From Sarocladium kiliense (taxonomy: Eukaryota > Ascomycota > Sordariomycetes > Hypocreales > Sarocladiaceae), in contig JAUZTG010000048.1 in NCBI GenBank assembly GCA_030734395.1, positions 2,356,001 to 2,420,000 of the forward strand: a DNA stretch of 64,000 bases, read 5' to 3'. Positions 1 to 10,600 of the stretch are shown here, piece after piece. The notes under the pieces are model-generated. The model did not search any database. It saw nothing but the letters and a program-made list of their open reading frames with translations, and had not been told where the DNA came from. Positions within the stretch are counted from its first letter, which is position 1, and every line of letters begins with the position of its first letter. Position numbers and translations under genes: made by a program.

Positions 1-1340
1 AGCCAGCCTGAGCGAAGATGGTTGACGAGTAGAAAGCCATGATGTTGATACCGGAGAACTGCTGGGCAGTCATGACGGTGAAGCCACCGAAGGTGGCACG
101 GCGCAGACGGGGGATGGCGAACAGCTCATAAGCTCTCTTGAAGAAAGAGGTACCAGCGAAAGCCTCGCGTTCCTCAAGAATCTGGCGGTAAGCGTAGTAC
201 ATGTCACGAGCAGCGATGACCTCGGAGTTGCGCAGCAGACGGAAGGACTTGTAAGAATCCTTGTAGCGCTGCTTCTTGAGGAGCCAACGAGGTGACTCGG
301 GGCAGAACCAGATGAAGATCAGGATCGGAATGGCCGGAGCGAAAGCAGCAGCGAGCTGGAAGCGCCAAGCAAGGCGGCCAACCCGGAAGAAGACGAGGTT
401 GGAGCTGAAGCCGATCAGGATACCGAAAGCAACCCAAAGTTGGAAAGACATGACCAGGCCACCACGGATGACGGCTGGTACGGTCTCAGAGGTCATGATA
501 GGAATGGTGGTGATCTTGATGCCCATGCCGAAGCCCATGAACATACGGCAGATGAGAAGCTCCCACCATGTTTGAGTGAAGGCTTGTGCAAGCACAGGGA
601 ATACGACGAAGAGACCAGTGAAGAAGATGACACCGCGACGGCCCAGCCAGTTGTTCAGTGGGTCGGCGAGGGGAGCGCTGAAGAGACCGAAGATGGTGCA
701 AGAGGCGTTGACGAAGCCAACAAGCCATTCGTTGTGATCGATGCCGAACTCAACAGGGAACGATAGGTTGGCTCCGTTGGCACCAGTGTTGTCCCAGCCC
801 CTAGATAGTGTTAGAGATGATGAGCTCACAAGCAGATATGTGTGGTTCTTACTGTACGGCAGATCCGAGAGAACACACAATGATCGTGTAGTAAAGATGC
901 CTGGGCAGACGCCACGGGTCTGTTTGGGGCCATTGTTAGTGCAACTTAGACATTTGCAGTCCTTCTCAACCCACTTACGAGAGGTCTCCCGCCGAAGCCA
1001 GTACTTGTCATCCTCCGACAATTCGGGGATGTCCTCGAAGTTCTGAGGAGACTGGGCAACGAGAGCACCCTTCTGGAAGTACTCCTCCTTGTCGGCCAAG
1101 TCGTTCTGCTGGCAGAATTGAGATACTTGTTCTGCGAGCTCCTCACGAGACAGGTGACCGAGGGGGTTCACGATCCTGGGTCCATTAGTAACCAATACCT
1201 GCACACATTTCCGTGCATAGGACTTACTTTGCGTTGACATTGTGTGCGAGATGGTCCTGGACGGCAGGACCCGGAGGACCCTCGAGATGGGCGACATCCC
1301 CTTGCATGCCATCTTTGGCGATGGAGTCTTTACGATCCAT
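1..1340 (-). CDS. MFS sugar transporter, 3' end beyond the left edge
   Basis: This is a plasma-membrane major facilitator protein of the sugar porter family, likely importing a hexose or polyol; the substrate cannot be told from sequence. About 390 residues are inside the window. Read on the minus strand, exons are 1340-1228, 1175-979, 919-853 and 800 to the edge. Introns have GTAAG donors, and TACTAAT precedes the first acceptor. Family marks include GWDNTGANGANLSFP in the first membrane segment, NNWLGRRG (loop 2-3), PESPRWLL after TM6, and QQFSGINIMAFYSSTIF in TM7, the last readable block at the edge. The N-terminal ~110 residues are hydrophilic and cytosolic. The last five or so membrane segments are missing because the window ends, not because the gene is broken. 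The start is the only ATG in frame before the family N-terminus. Family call is firm; substrate unknown. Confidence 0.9.
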
Positions 1341-2883
1341 GATTGGTAAAGAGCTGTATGTCTGCTACAGCAACAGAACGGGACAAACAATATGAGAGTT
1401 TAAGGTTACGACACGACCCGGACCAAACCTGAGCTGGTTGAGGAATCAAAGCAACATCGTCGAGGAAGAGGAGGCGAGGGACGTTGACTTTATTATAGTT
1501 TAGAGGTGTAGAGGAAAGGGGGGGGGGGGGGTGTGGCTTGGTGGGAAGCCTACACCGAAGCCATGCTACTGACTCCGACTCGCGCGATGTTCCTCTCACT
1601 CGGCCAAGGTTGCCGCAGACCATCGGAGCCACTCGTCCTCACTCACTCACACCATAATCGAACTGTCCGGGGCAAGTCCCAAGGAAGCGGGCCCTGGCCT
1701 CTGACTGAAAGGACCACAACAAGCATTTTACGCAGGTCCCCCAGAGCCAAGCAGCTCCGAGCCCATGGGGAAATGGCGTGGGGAGTGGGGAAATGCTGCC
1801 CTGTCTGTGGCACCCCGTTGGAGAAAACTCTCGCAGGGAATGAAGGCGAGGAACTTGTTAGTTGGAATCGTTGCATGAAGAGGGGGCGTCGTTCTAAGAG
1901 AGAGAGTTGAGGAGGGAGCATGGACTAGGAGCCTTTAGAACAGGGTTGGGTTCTTGGAAGAACCAAGAATCGACGGATTACCTGCCAATTCCCCCTCAAT
2001 TCCCTCTCGGCCTGGTCAAAACGCCCCGACTGTGAGGCGCCCGTGTTGCTAAAGCCAGGGGTGGAGCGAGTAATAGTGAGACTTTCACGCCGGCTCATGG
2101 CTAGTGCCATCATCCTTGAAGGGCCGTTTCCTAGAACATCTCAGCCAGCATCAGCACCTGCGAGCCGTCGGCAGTGCACGATCCTCAGGTAGCCATCGTC
2201 ATCCACGACATCGAAGAAAACAAGCGCAAGTGGCCCGGCTGGTCCGAGGTCGGGAACCGGGTGGCTTGGTTGGGCCTGTACAGGCCTCTCAAGGGGGTGG
2301 AAGCAATCCCAAGTGCCGGATTCGATAATCGAGATTCCCCGCGCCATGTTTGTTCCTTGAAGAAGCCCCGGTTGCCCTGTGTGGGCTGTGACCTGCACAG
2401 GGCAGCACGCAAGGCATTTGGAGCCCAGCAACTCCCCGCGTTGAGATGCCCATGGGGAAATGGATCACTGGGCCACGCACGGGCTGAGGGAGCTCAAAGG
2501 CAGCGCTAGCTTTGAGACGAGGATCCTCTTGGGACGCTAACCTCTCGCGGGGAACACCGGCAAGAGAACATCCTCCTCGTGTAAGCTGGGGTTATGGGTG
2601 GGACGGGGCATCTTGACCTGTGCAGGAGACGTGTCTTGGGCTGTCAATAGCTTCATCGGAAGGGCTGGATCTGGTATGTGCTTGTGACAAGGACAGTCTA
2701 CGAAGGTCAGCTGGGCACATGACAAATTCTCGTAATTGGGTGCCATGAGCAGCTTAGCAATGGTGCAATGAAGGCGTCACAGGCAGAGGATGAAGCATGT
2801 CAAATCCGGATGAGGTTACGTGCTGGGTGCATTGTCTGTTTCAATTTAGGTTCATATTGACTAATGTTCTATTGCTGTGCAGC
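1341..2883. other. Intergenic, no supported gene
   Basis: This holds the upstream region of the transporter and the downstream flank of the oxidoreductase. It contains a run of 14 G at 1518-1531. Several open frames of 60-125 codons exist on both strands, overlap one another and show no recognisable motif or splice pattern, so I call none of them genes. Confidence 0.6.
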
Positions 2884-3975
2884 TCATTGCTCATCCTGGG
2901 GAAACTTGGCACCACCCTGTCTACGAATCTCGTCCATTATATCCAGAACACGAAGCGACTCTGACCATGGCATCACTGAATTCTGCATTCGCCCGGCCGC
3001 GACATCAAGCGCTGCAGCATCAGCCTCCCAGTACAGGCCCCAGCCAGGGCTATCTAGAGTGAACTTCTGCTCCTGTGTCGACACGGGAACTGGATCGCCC
3101 TCAGCTGGTTGAGGCACCTTGTGGTGAACTGTGAAAGCCGACGGGATAGAAGCTGATTCGCCCTCCACTGTGATATGACCTTTCGTGCCCTCGATCCGAC
3201 AGAAGATGTGTGGCGTGCGAGCCATTGACGTGGACGACAAGATACCTTGAGCGCCAGTGGACGGAACGCTGAGGATGACCGACGTAGCCGTATCCACGCC
3301 CTCGTACAGAGTCTGCGCACCCAAGACCTTGATTTCTGCTTTCCTCAAAGGATCCAGGAGCAGTAAACCCCAAGTCAAGCTGTAAATGCAGATATCCAAG
3401 AGAGTCCCTGCTCCCAGCGCTGGGTTCCTCAACCGGGAGTCCTGTCCCAGCGTCGAAATGTCCATATCCAGCCCAAGATCACAGAACATGCGATGCACTA
3501 CTCCAATCACCTTGTCCTCGTGAACCATCTTCAGCAGCTTTTCAACCAGAGGGAAGAACCGCATGCGCAACGCCTCCATAACAAAGACGCCCTTCTTCTC
3601 TGCAGCAGCGAAGACTTCACGTGCCTCGCGAGCGTTGATGGCGAAGGCCTTTTCACAAAGGACATGCTTCCCAGCAGCGATTGCATCGAGACAGCTCTGC
3701 TTGTGGAATGCGTTTGGTGTGCCAATGTAAACGATATCGACATTCGGATCGTCATAAACTTGCTGGTAGCTCCCGTACACGGTCGGTGAGGAAGAGAGGC
3801 CGGGAATGAACTCTTTGACAAACGCTTCGCCTTTCTTCTCTGAGGAGGAACCGATTGCTTGTATAACATGATCCGCTTTTGCATCTTTTCGCGGCCGAGC
3901 GAGGTCGCGAACGAACCAAGAGGTGACCTGGCCTGTGCCAATGACACCCCAGCGCATGGTCGGTACTGATGACAT
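2884..3975 (-). CDS. Gfo/Idh/MocA-family NAD(P)-dependent oxidoreductase (dihydrodiol / D-xylose dehydrogenase-like)
   Basis: This is a soluble 363-residue dehydrogenase of the Gfo/Idh/MocA family, closest in character to fungal trans-1,2-dihydrobenzene-1,2-diol dehydrogenase or NADP-D-xylose dehydrogenase. The N-terminal Rossmann fold begins at once with WGVIGTGQV (G10, G13, G15). The family Lys lies in GKHVLCEKAFA (E108-K109), where the usual EKP is EKA. The C-terminal half is the alpha/beta substrate domain with LLDICIYSLTW. The gene is intronless. The open frame runs 16 codons further upstream to a GTG, but the first ATG is at 3975, giving the normal N-terminus. The substrate is not determined; oxidation of a sugar or a cyclic diol is the family expectation. 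No neighbour suggests a pathway. Confidence 0.88.
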   Translation of the reverse strand: MSSVPTMRWGVIGTGQVTSWFVRDLARPRKDAKADHVIQAIGSSSEKKGEAFVKEFIPGLSSSPTVYGSYQQVYDDPNVDIVYIGTPNAFHKQSCLDAIAAGKHVLCEKAFAINAREAREVFAAAEKKGVFVMEALRMRFFPLVEKLLKMVHEDKVIGVVHRMFCDLGLDMDISTLGQDSRLRNPALGAGTLLDICIYSLTWGLLLLDPLRKAEIKVLGAQTLYEGVDTATSVILSVPSTGAQGILSSTSMARTPHIFCRIEGTKGHITVEGESASIPSAFTVHHKVPQPAEGDPVPVSTQEQKFTLDSPGWGLYWEADAAALDVAAGRMQNSVMPWSESLRVLDIMDEIRRQGGAKFPQDEQ

Positions 3976-6146
3976 GGCGGTGGTTCGGAGGATGATTGCA
4001 CTTGGAAATGATGTTATCACCACGAAATTGCAAGGTCTAGCAAAGTCCCAGGTTCTCGAAAATCCAGAGTGCCTTCAGACCCCTCGTTGATCACTTGCTA
4101 GCTACCTCGAGCTTCCTCCACCCCACGCTAAGCTAATGCAGACAACTCAGTAGCCTGCCATGGAGTTGGAGATGAGGCGCATACACGCCAACCTTGCCTG
4201 ACTCGCACTCGCGGCGTAGCCATCACGATGCAGCATCCTATGCCAGAGGACTGGCTCCTTGGGTGAGTGGTCCGCCCTGGATTTCCTCAACCCCTCATCC
4301 CGGAGGGCTTCCAGCCGGAGCTTAGACACCATGAGCTGACGGTGATCTAATGGTTGACTCCACACTCCACGCGACAGTCATCCACCACATCTCATGATGC
4401 GGGAAGACGCTTGGCTTGGTGCCCGACGGCAACACGCAGGTCTCCCGTACCGTAGTGGCATAAGCTTCTTACATTGGCATTCTTTCGACTTCGGTTCGGG
4501 GCTGCATCTAAGCTAGCTCGCTTTTGAGCGGCAAAGCTCATCGCTTAGAACCGAGAATCGGGGTAGGAAGAGGGAGTTGCCTGTGCAGGGAGCTCAGCAG
4601 CTCGCACACTAGCGGGCATGGTGGTGATAGCTGCATGACCGGAGTTGGAGAAAGCTGGAAGAATGGGTCAGATGCTTGGTCTTGGCAGTCGAGTGCCTGT
4701 GCAGGTGAAGGTTTTCGGTCCGCAGCCCTGTCCAGGCCATGATTGAGGACGTCAAGGGTCCTCAGTCACGTCACATATCCACGGGTTCCCTCGACGTCTC
4801 CCCCGGCCCACGAGGAGACTTTCATTGAATGTAATTGCAATTGGTATAGGATGGCAGGGCCTCGTAAGAAACGAGCACGGGATTCTTCTCAACAATCACC
4901 TACAACAATTGACCATCTAACAAAATATCAAGATGTTCGTCCTCGTTCCTTTCAGCAATAACGAGCAGCAATACCATGGTCAGAACGGATTGGTTGCACG
5001 AGTCTCTCTTTCAGCCGGCTCCAGCGCAAGTACTGGAGACAACTTACAGACAATGCGCGAACAACATCAAACAATCGAACACGTCCCGGCAGGCAGCTTT
5101 TTCTAGAAGCTATCGTCACATCCCACCCACCGTGTTACCGATGGTATCGATAAGCTACGGGCAACTGGGATTCCAACAAACAGGTCTCTGCCACCTTGGT
5201 GCGGCTCATGCACGGGATCTGCACTGCGTGCTGCATGGCTGGCTCGCTAAGCCTCCGAGCCATGGCATCATCTTGCAGGAGGCAAAAGAGAATTTTGTCG
5301 CCATGGACAAACTACCGACTAAAATATCACAGTCGTGATGAAGTGAAGATCGTGAGTGACGATGGCGTCTTTCAGGGTAGGCGGAAATGAAGGAAAGGTG
5401 ATGGGGAAATGAGAAAACCCCTATTCTGACCTCCTGAGATGGGAAACCAACCCCTGTCACGATCAGGAGAGAGACCCCTAATGATCACCCCGGATTGTCT
5501 AATGTCGTTCCGTGACTTGATGCCTCGCTGCGACGCGTCCTGGGGGAGAGCTGAAGCACGCGCCATCCGGCTGAAGCACAGCCTGTAAGGTTCCAACAGG
5601 GTTTCTGTCACCGCTGTGAGCTTACGTTAGGCTGTTCGGGAGACTTTGGCCCGGTTGAGCGCGTTCCCTGCTTGCTGCTCGCCCCCCCAAAGCTTGGTTT
5701 TAATTTGACGTAACGTGGTCTGGAGTACGCCGCCTCTGCTAAGGCAGTACATGCTTCCATGACGCTAGCGTTGTGCAGGTCAAAGTACCTCCGTAGCAAC
5801 TCTCCCCACCAAAATTTCGAGGGAAATCGGAATCGGGCCCAGCTGGACAGCTCATCACTCCCGACTCCATACTACGCTACGTCGCGCACCATCCATCGTC
5901 ACGTCGCCTATTACCATTCATTCACCTTGTGCTCCTCGACACAGCGACCTGTTGTTGGCTGCCTCCTTATTTGCATCACCTTGTCAAGGCCCCCCTTATT
6001 ATCTCGAACACCTCACCGATATCTTAATCATCATCCTAATTGCTTGACGTTTCGAGTCTTCGATGTCGAGCTCGGCCTCCTATTCACAATAACTCCCTCT
6101 CCGAAGCTTCGACCTTCTTCCATTTGATAAGACCCTACTATCCGAC
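3976..6146. other. Intergenic, divergent promoters of the oxidoreductase and CCT genes
   Basis: The two flanking genes point away from each other, so this 2.2 kb holds both promoters. No coding region is supported: frames up to about 120 codons overlap on both strands and lack motifs. The last part, roughly 5900-6146, is probably transcribed leader of the cytidylyltransferase gene; it is pyrimidine-rich and carries the uORF listed separately. Confidence 0.55.
6063..6092 (+). promoter_or_regulatory. Short upstream ORF in the CCT leader (9 codons)
   Basis: An ATG at 6063 opens a 9-codon frame (MSSSASYSQ) that stops with TAA at 6090-6092, 54 nt before the cytidylyltransferase start at 6147. If the transcript begins upstream of 6063, as its closeness makes likely, scanning ribosomes would meet this ORF first. 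The ATG context (cgATGt) is weak. The transcript start is not known, so a regulatory role is inference. Confidence 0.35.
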
Positions 6147-7650
6147 ATGCCATCCCCACAGACCTCGCCGAACGGCGGCAGCAAGCGGAAGCGCGCTCAA
6201 AACAATGGCACTCTTTCGAACCAGAGCAGTGCCGATGCTGACCCGCAGTCATCATCCCGCGATGCCTCTGCCGAAGAGGGCGACATCACCGCTCCCGATT
6301 CTGAGCGACCCGGCCCAAGCAAGCGCCTTCGTGGCCACTCGGACCGTGCCAGCGAAGATCACGCCAGTGCTGCTGATCCCGGCGAGCCGAGTGACACGAC
6401 TGAAGCCAGTGCAGACATTGCTGACCGGGTTGGTCGCAAGCCGCGGAGAGCCGACTCAGAGGAGGAGCTGATGCAGCAGCAACTCAAGCAGGAAGCCATG
6501 AAGCCCCCGCCAATTGGGGAGCTGACGCATCCTGTAGGCTACAAAACGAATCCCCCTCCTGTCGGTCGCGCCGTGAGGGTATACGCCGACGGAGTGTTCG
6601 ACCTCTTCCACCTTGGGTGAGTCCTTTAGACTTTCGAGCTAGGCGAGCTTGACGATGCGGGGAGCTAACATCACCACCACAGTCACATGCGACAGCTCGA
6701 GCAAGCGAAAAAGGCTTTTCCCGATACTACGCTCGTCGTCGGCGTCACTGGTGATGCCGAGACACATAAGCGCAAGGGCTTGACGGTCCTCTCAGCAAAG
6801 GAGCGCGCCGAGACTGTCCGCCACTGCAAGTGGGTTGACGAGGTTATTGAGGACTGCCCCTGGATCGTTACACCCGAGTTCCTCGAGGAGAACCGTCTCG
6901 ACTACGTTGCCCATGATGACCTGCCTTATGGCGCTGCCGAGGGTGATGATATCTATCAGCCAATAAAGGCGGCCGGCAAGTTCCTCGTCACACAGCGCAC
7001 GGAGGGTGTCAGCACCACTGGCATTATCACAAGGTTGGTCTCAAGCGTCAATGCAGCTACCATACTGTCTCGTTACTGATCTTACTGGTCAGAATTGTTC
7101 GCGACTACGAAAAGTATCTCGCCCGTCAATTCCGCCGTGGCACACCCCGCCAGGAGCTCAACGTCAGCTGGCTCAAGAAGAACGAGATGGATCTCAAGCG
7201 CCACGTCCAAGACCTGCGCGAGAACATCATCAACAACTGGGCGACCACGGGACAGGAGCTCAGCCGCGAGCTTCGCCAGTTCTGGCCCGCCAGCCGACCT
7301 CAGAGCCCCGCGCGTTTCGGCTCGCGCGAGAACATTCACATTGGCAACAGCAGTCTGTCTGTTCACGACATCCCACGGTCGCCTGGCGCGGCTGGGACGA
7401 ACAAGGAGTTTGTCACGGGCTACGCCCTGGGTCTCGTCGGTGGCGTCCGATCATGGGTAAGTACTTGCAGCTGACCATAGGTTGAACTGCGAGCAAATGT
7501 GCTGACGCTTCATCATAGATGACCAAGAACAGGAGGAATGTGGCTGACAGCCGACCTCAAAGCGATGACGATTCGGACGATGTCGATGGCGGCAAGTCAC
7601 CAAAGTCTCCAGTGCCAAACATGGACGTGCCAACACCAAGGAGGGGCTAA
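6147..7650 (+). CDS. PCT1: Choline-phosphate cytidylyltransferase (CCT)
   Basis: This enzyme makes CDP-choline from CTP and phosphocholine, the rate-setting step of the Kennedy pathway to phosphatidylcholine, at nuclear/ER membranes. Exons are 6147-6616, 6683-7033, 7093-7456 and 7519-7650, giving 438 residues with consensus splice sites. The first ~140 residues are a charged, Ser/Asp-rich leader with a basic KRKR stretch, a possible nuclear signal. The catalytic domain follows: VRVYADGVFDLFHLGH contains the HxGH nucleotide-binding motif split by intron 1, and QRTEGVSTT is the RTEGIST-type signature near residues 262-270. After it, the helical stretch from about residue 275 to 330 is the expected membrane-sensing region. 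The tail is Ser/Asp-rich with several SP/TP sites, as in regulated CCTs. The start is the first ATG of the frame. Family and reaction are firm. Confidence 0.96.
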
Positions 7651-10600
7651 AGTCCTGCAGTTGCACTGAGACTGGCCGGGGAACGCGCCTCACCTCGCAG
7701 AATGGGTGAAGCAGTAATACTAGTACCTTTCTTTACGTCAAGGGAACAAGGCCGAATACAAAATGGGAATGATGAGGGCCAAGGCGGAACATGGGTGTGG
7801 ATATAAGTTGCCATGATGAGAACAAAAGGGGCGGTAGGCTGGAAGTCGAATTACATGGAAGCTCGGTTGCAGTCATTGATAGACAGAAGGTTGATTATAA
7901 TAGCAATACAGGCGTTGAGGATTGGCAGGACTACGTTCCTAGTCACCTAGTCTCCTTGGTGAAGGTCTGCGAGTGTTGGGGAAGAAACATTCACAGAACG
8001 GCTCAATTCGATGAACAAAACTTCCCCCGTAGAAGTGGACTACCCTGCAGCAGGACGTCGCTCCTCATCAATGACAGGTCAAGACCAGCTGCCAGCGGCA
8101 CATTGCGATACCCATTCAAATCTCACTCTATTCATCGGACACAGCCTTCCTGTGGTCCCACATGAGTCCAGAGCCTCATCCCTCCCGATTGGGATCAAGC
8201 ATGCAGCGTTGCATTGGTCCCACCGATCTGGATGTCAGCTCTCTCACATGCCGGGAGGGTGGAGGAAACATGACTCGGGAAAAATGAGACGAAAAATAGA
8301 ACAGTAAGCGGCTGTTCGTCGAATGAGAAATCGAGCATGGGAGAGAGCGGCTGAAAGACGTACGGAGTACGCGACATGTAGGGAGTGTTTCGTCCGAGGT
8401 GAGGGTGATCACTCGGCCGGGAGTGGCTGGGAGTCCCCGGGAGGATCGTTTTCCGTGCATGCACGCTCGATTTAGATGGGTATACCAGAGGTTGGGACCA
8501 TTTGCTCATGTGTTTCGTTTCAAGCGGATTATACTTTCGGCAGGATTTCGGATCGCTTGGGTGTTGCACGGCCACCTCCGCTGCCGGTATCCTCATGCCA
8601 CGCGGCTGTCAGGCGCTTGCAGCTCGTCTAAGCGAGACGAAGTTCAGTGTTGGTCCATCAATAGACCTAAGTGCTTCTCAACAGGTCTCGGACCACGCAC
8701 AGATGGAGGCACTACACCGCTGGACCCCATCCTAGGCGCATCGAACCGAGCCTCGCTACAGACAACATACAGGTCAATGTTCCCCGATTCAAACAGTCTT
8801 CCAAGCCTGTCACGCATCAACGGAACTCGAAAGGCCCCCCAAAAGGGTATGACCCCCCGGACAACAAAGACTCCCACAGTTACTTTCTTCAGTGGTACCG
8901 AGCCCAACGACGTCGATCATGCTTTCGGCCGCTATTTTGGTAACCCGCGTGCTCCCCAAGCTAAGGCCCAGGCACGCGGCGCCCCGCTTGCCGCTCACCC
9001 CTCTTTCTTTCGCGGTTGCGGCGTCTATTGTTGGCGGCTAGGGGGCGTCGATGATTGGCGGAACAGACGTACTCAGCCACGGGTTACATTCAACGCGGGT
9101 CTCAAAGAGTGAAAAGGTGAAGGTGCCGTTCTTTTTCATCTGACCCAACGTGCATTATGACAATCTGTTCAGAAGGGAGTTTCTTGGAGAAAGGGCTTGA
9201 AAGGATGAGGCGATGCTAGTGTGACACTGTGTTGGGTGGGATGAGGTAAGATTTGGCAGCGGTGTTCCCTTCGTAAATGCGGGCAGTGCTGTGCCGTGCG
9301 CGATGGCTCGTGTCTTGAATCACAGACCACCAACTACGAGAGCAATACTTGGCGATGTGTGCAACTACGTGCGCGAACTCGTCGTTGATGCGAGTGCCGA
9401 TGCAAGAGAGTTCTAGCAAGGAGGGGGGGCCAAATCGGTTCCTTCGCACCTCGATCTGAGTTTCGACGTGGCAGTTCGAAGGTGTTGGTGTGGATGGACA
9501 GGCGACAGGACTTGTCAGCCAACCTGCAGGGAATGATGTCAAATGATTGTCGAGTAGGGTGCGTGCAGCCTTAGCGAACCCCTCGTCTGCCTGCAAATAG
9601 AAACTGGTGGTGGTCGAGGGCGCAAAGTGTTACCATTGAAGAACTCTGGGGGAGTTTTGGATCCTTAGCTCATGAAACTAGAGTAAGATGTTCTAGACTT
9701 TTTTTGGTTACTGTGTATTCAGATTTTTGTCTTGTTGGTTGAGGTCCGATGGTCGATGTTTGGCTCCGGTGGAAGGATGACAGCTGCATGTGCTGCCGGG
9801 CATTCAGGCGGCAGAGTTTGCTTTGTTGCTAATAAACAAGAGCAAGTGCTCGTGGTATCGAGATTATTGTTTCACCAGTAAGGGGCGAGCCCATCATTTG
9901 CTCCAGGGGGAAAGACGGTCGATCCTTCGGGTTATTCCCATGAGCGCTTGGTCTGACCCTAGTAATCCAGAGGCCAGGGGTTCTATGGCCCAAGATGCGC
10001 TCGCGAGAAAGTGTCTACTTCCCAATTTTATCCATCTTGTCCACCAGGCGAATCTGCCTGAAGTCTCCAAACATGCTTCTTGATCAGTGCTCGTTGAGTT
10101 TATGCAGGTTGTAGAGCACTTCGCCAACTTTCCCCAGGACCAGTGGGAGCATCGTCGCCAAGCCTTCTTCACAAGCCGTCAACCGCCGTTCGGCTGTGAT
10201 CCATTCTACGGGCTCTTGATCCACAGCGGGGGCAGGAGGTGTGGTCCATCGCTTAAGCCTAAAGTACGAGACCAATGCTCTGTCATGTATCAACAGCAAG
10301 GACTGTCGCAGGTCTACTGGACAGGGAGAATAGAGAAAGACGGATTGGATGAATGGACGTTGCCCACGTACTCAATGTGCTCAAGCATGCGATGGGCGAC
10401 GTCACCTTCATGCTGCTATTTAGCCCAAATTCAATCTTTTTGCCTCTAGAGGCCATGCAGGCCTTCTGAGACCAGCACACATAGAGGTTGGGGGGTTTTA
10501 GGGCTGGCCAATGTTTGGGGGCGTATCGCTCCCGCTCTGCCGAACTCCTTGAACTGGGTGTATCCTTTGGGCAGGGGCCGTAAACAAGACCTATCATCTC

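Noticed and set aside
8399..9112. 237-codon plus-strand frame after CCT
   Set aside because: The start is GTG, the composition is that of non-coding DNA, and opposing frames overlap it.
9216..9596. 126-codon minus-strand frame
   Set aside because: The text looked faintly protein-like (FGPPSLLELSCIGTRIND) but I could not connect it to a family or build a gene around it.
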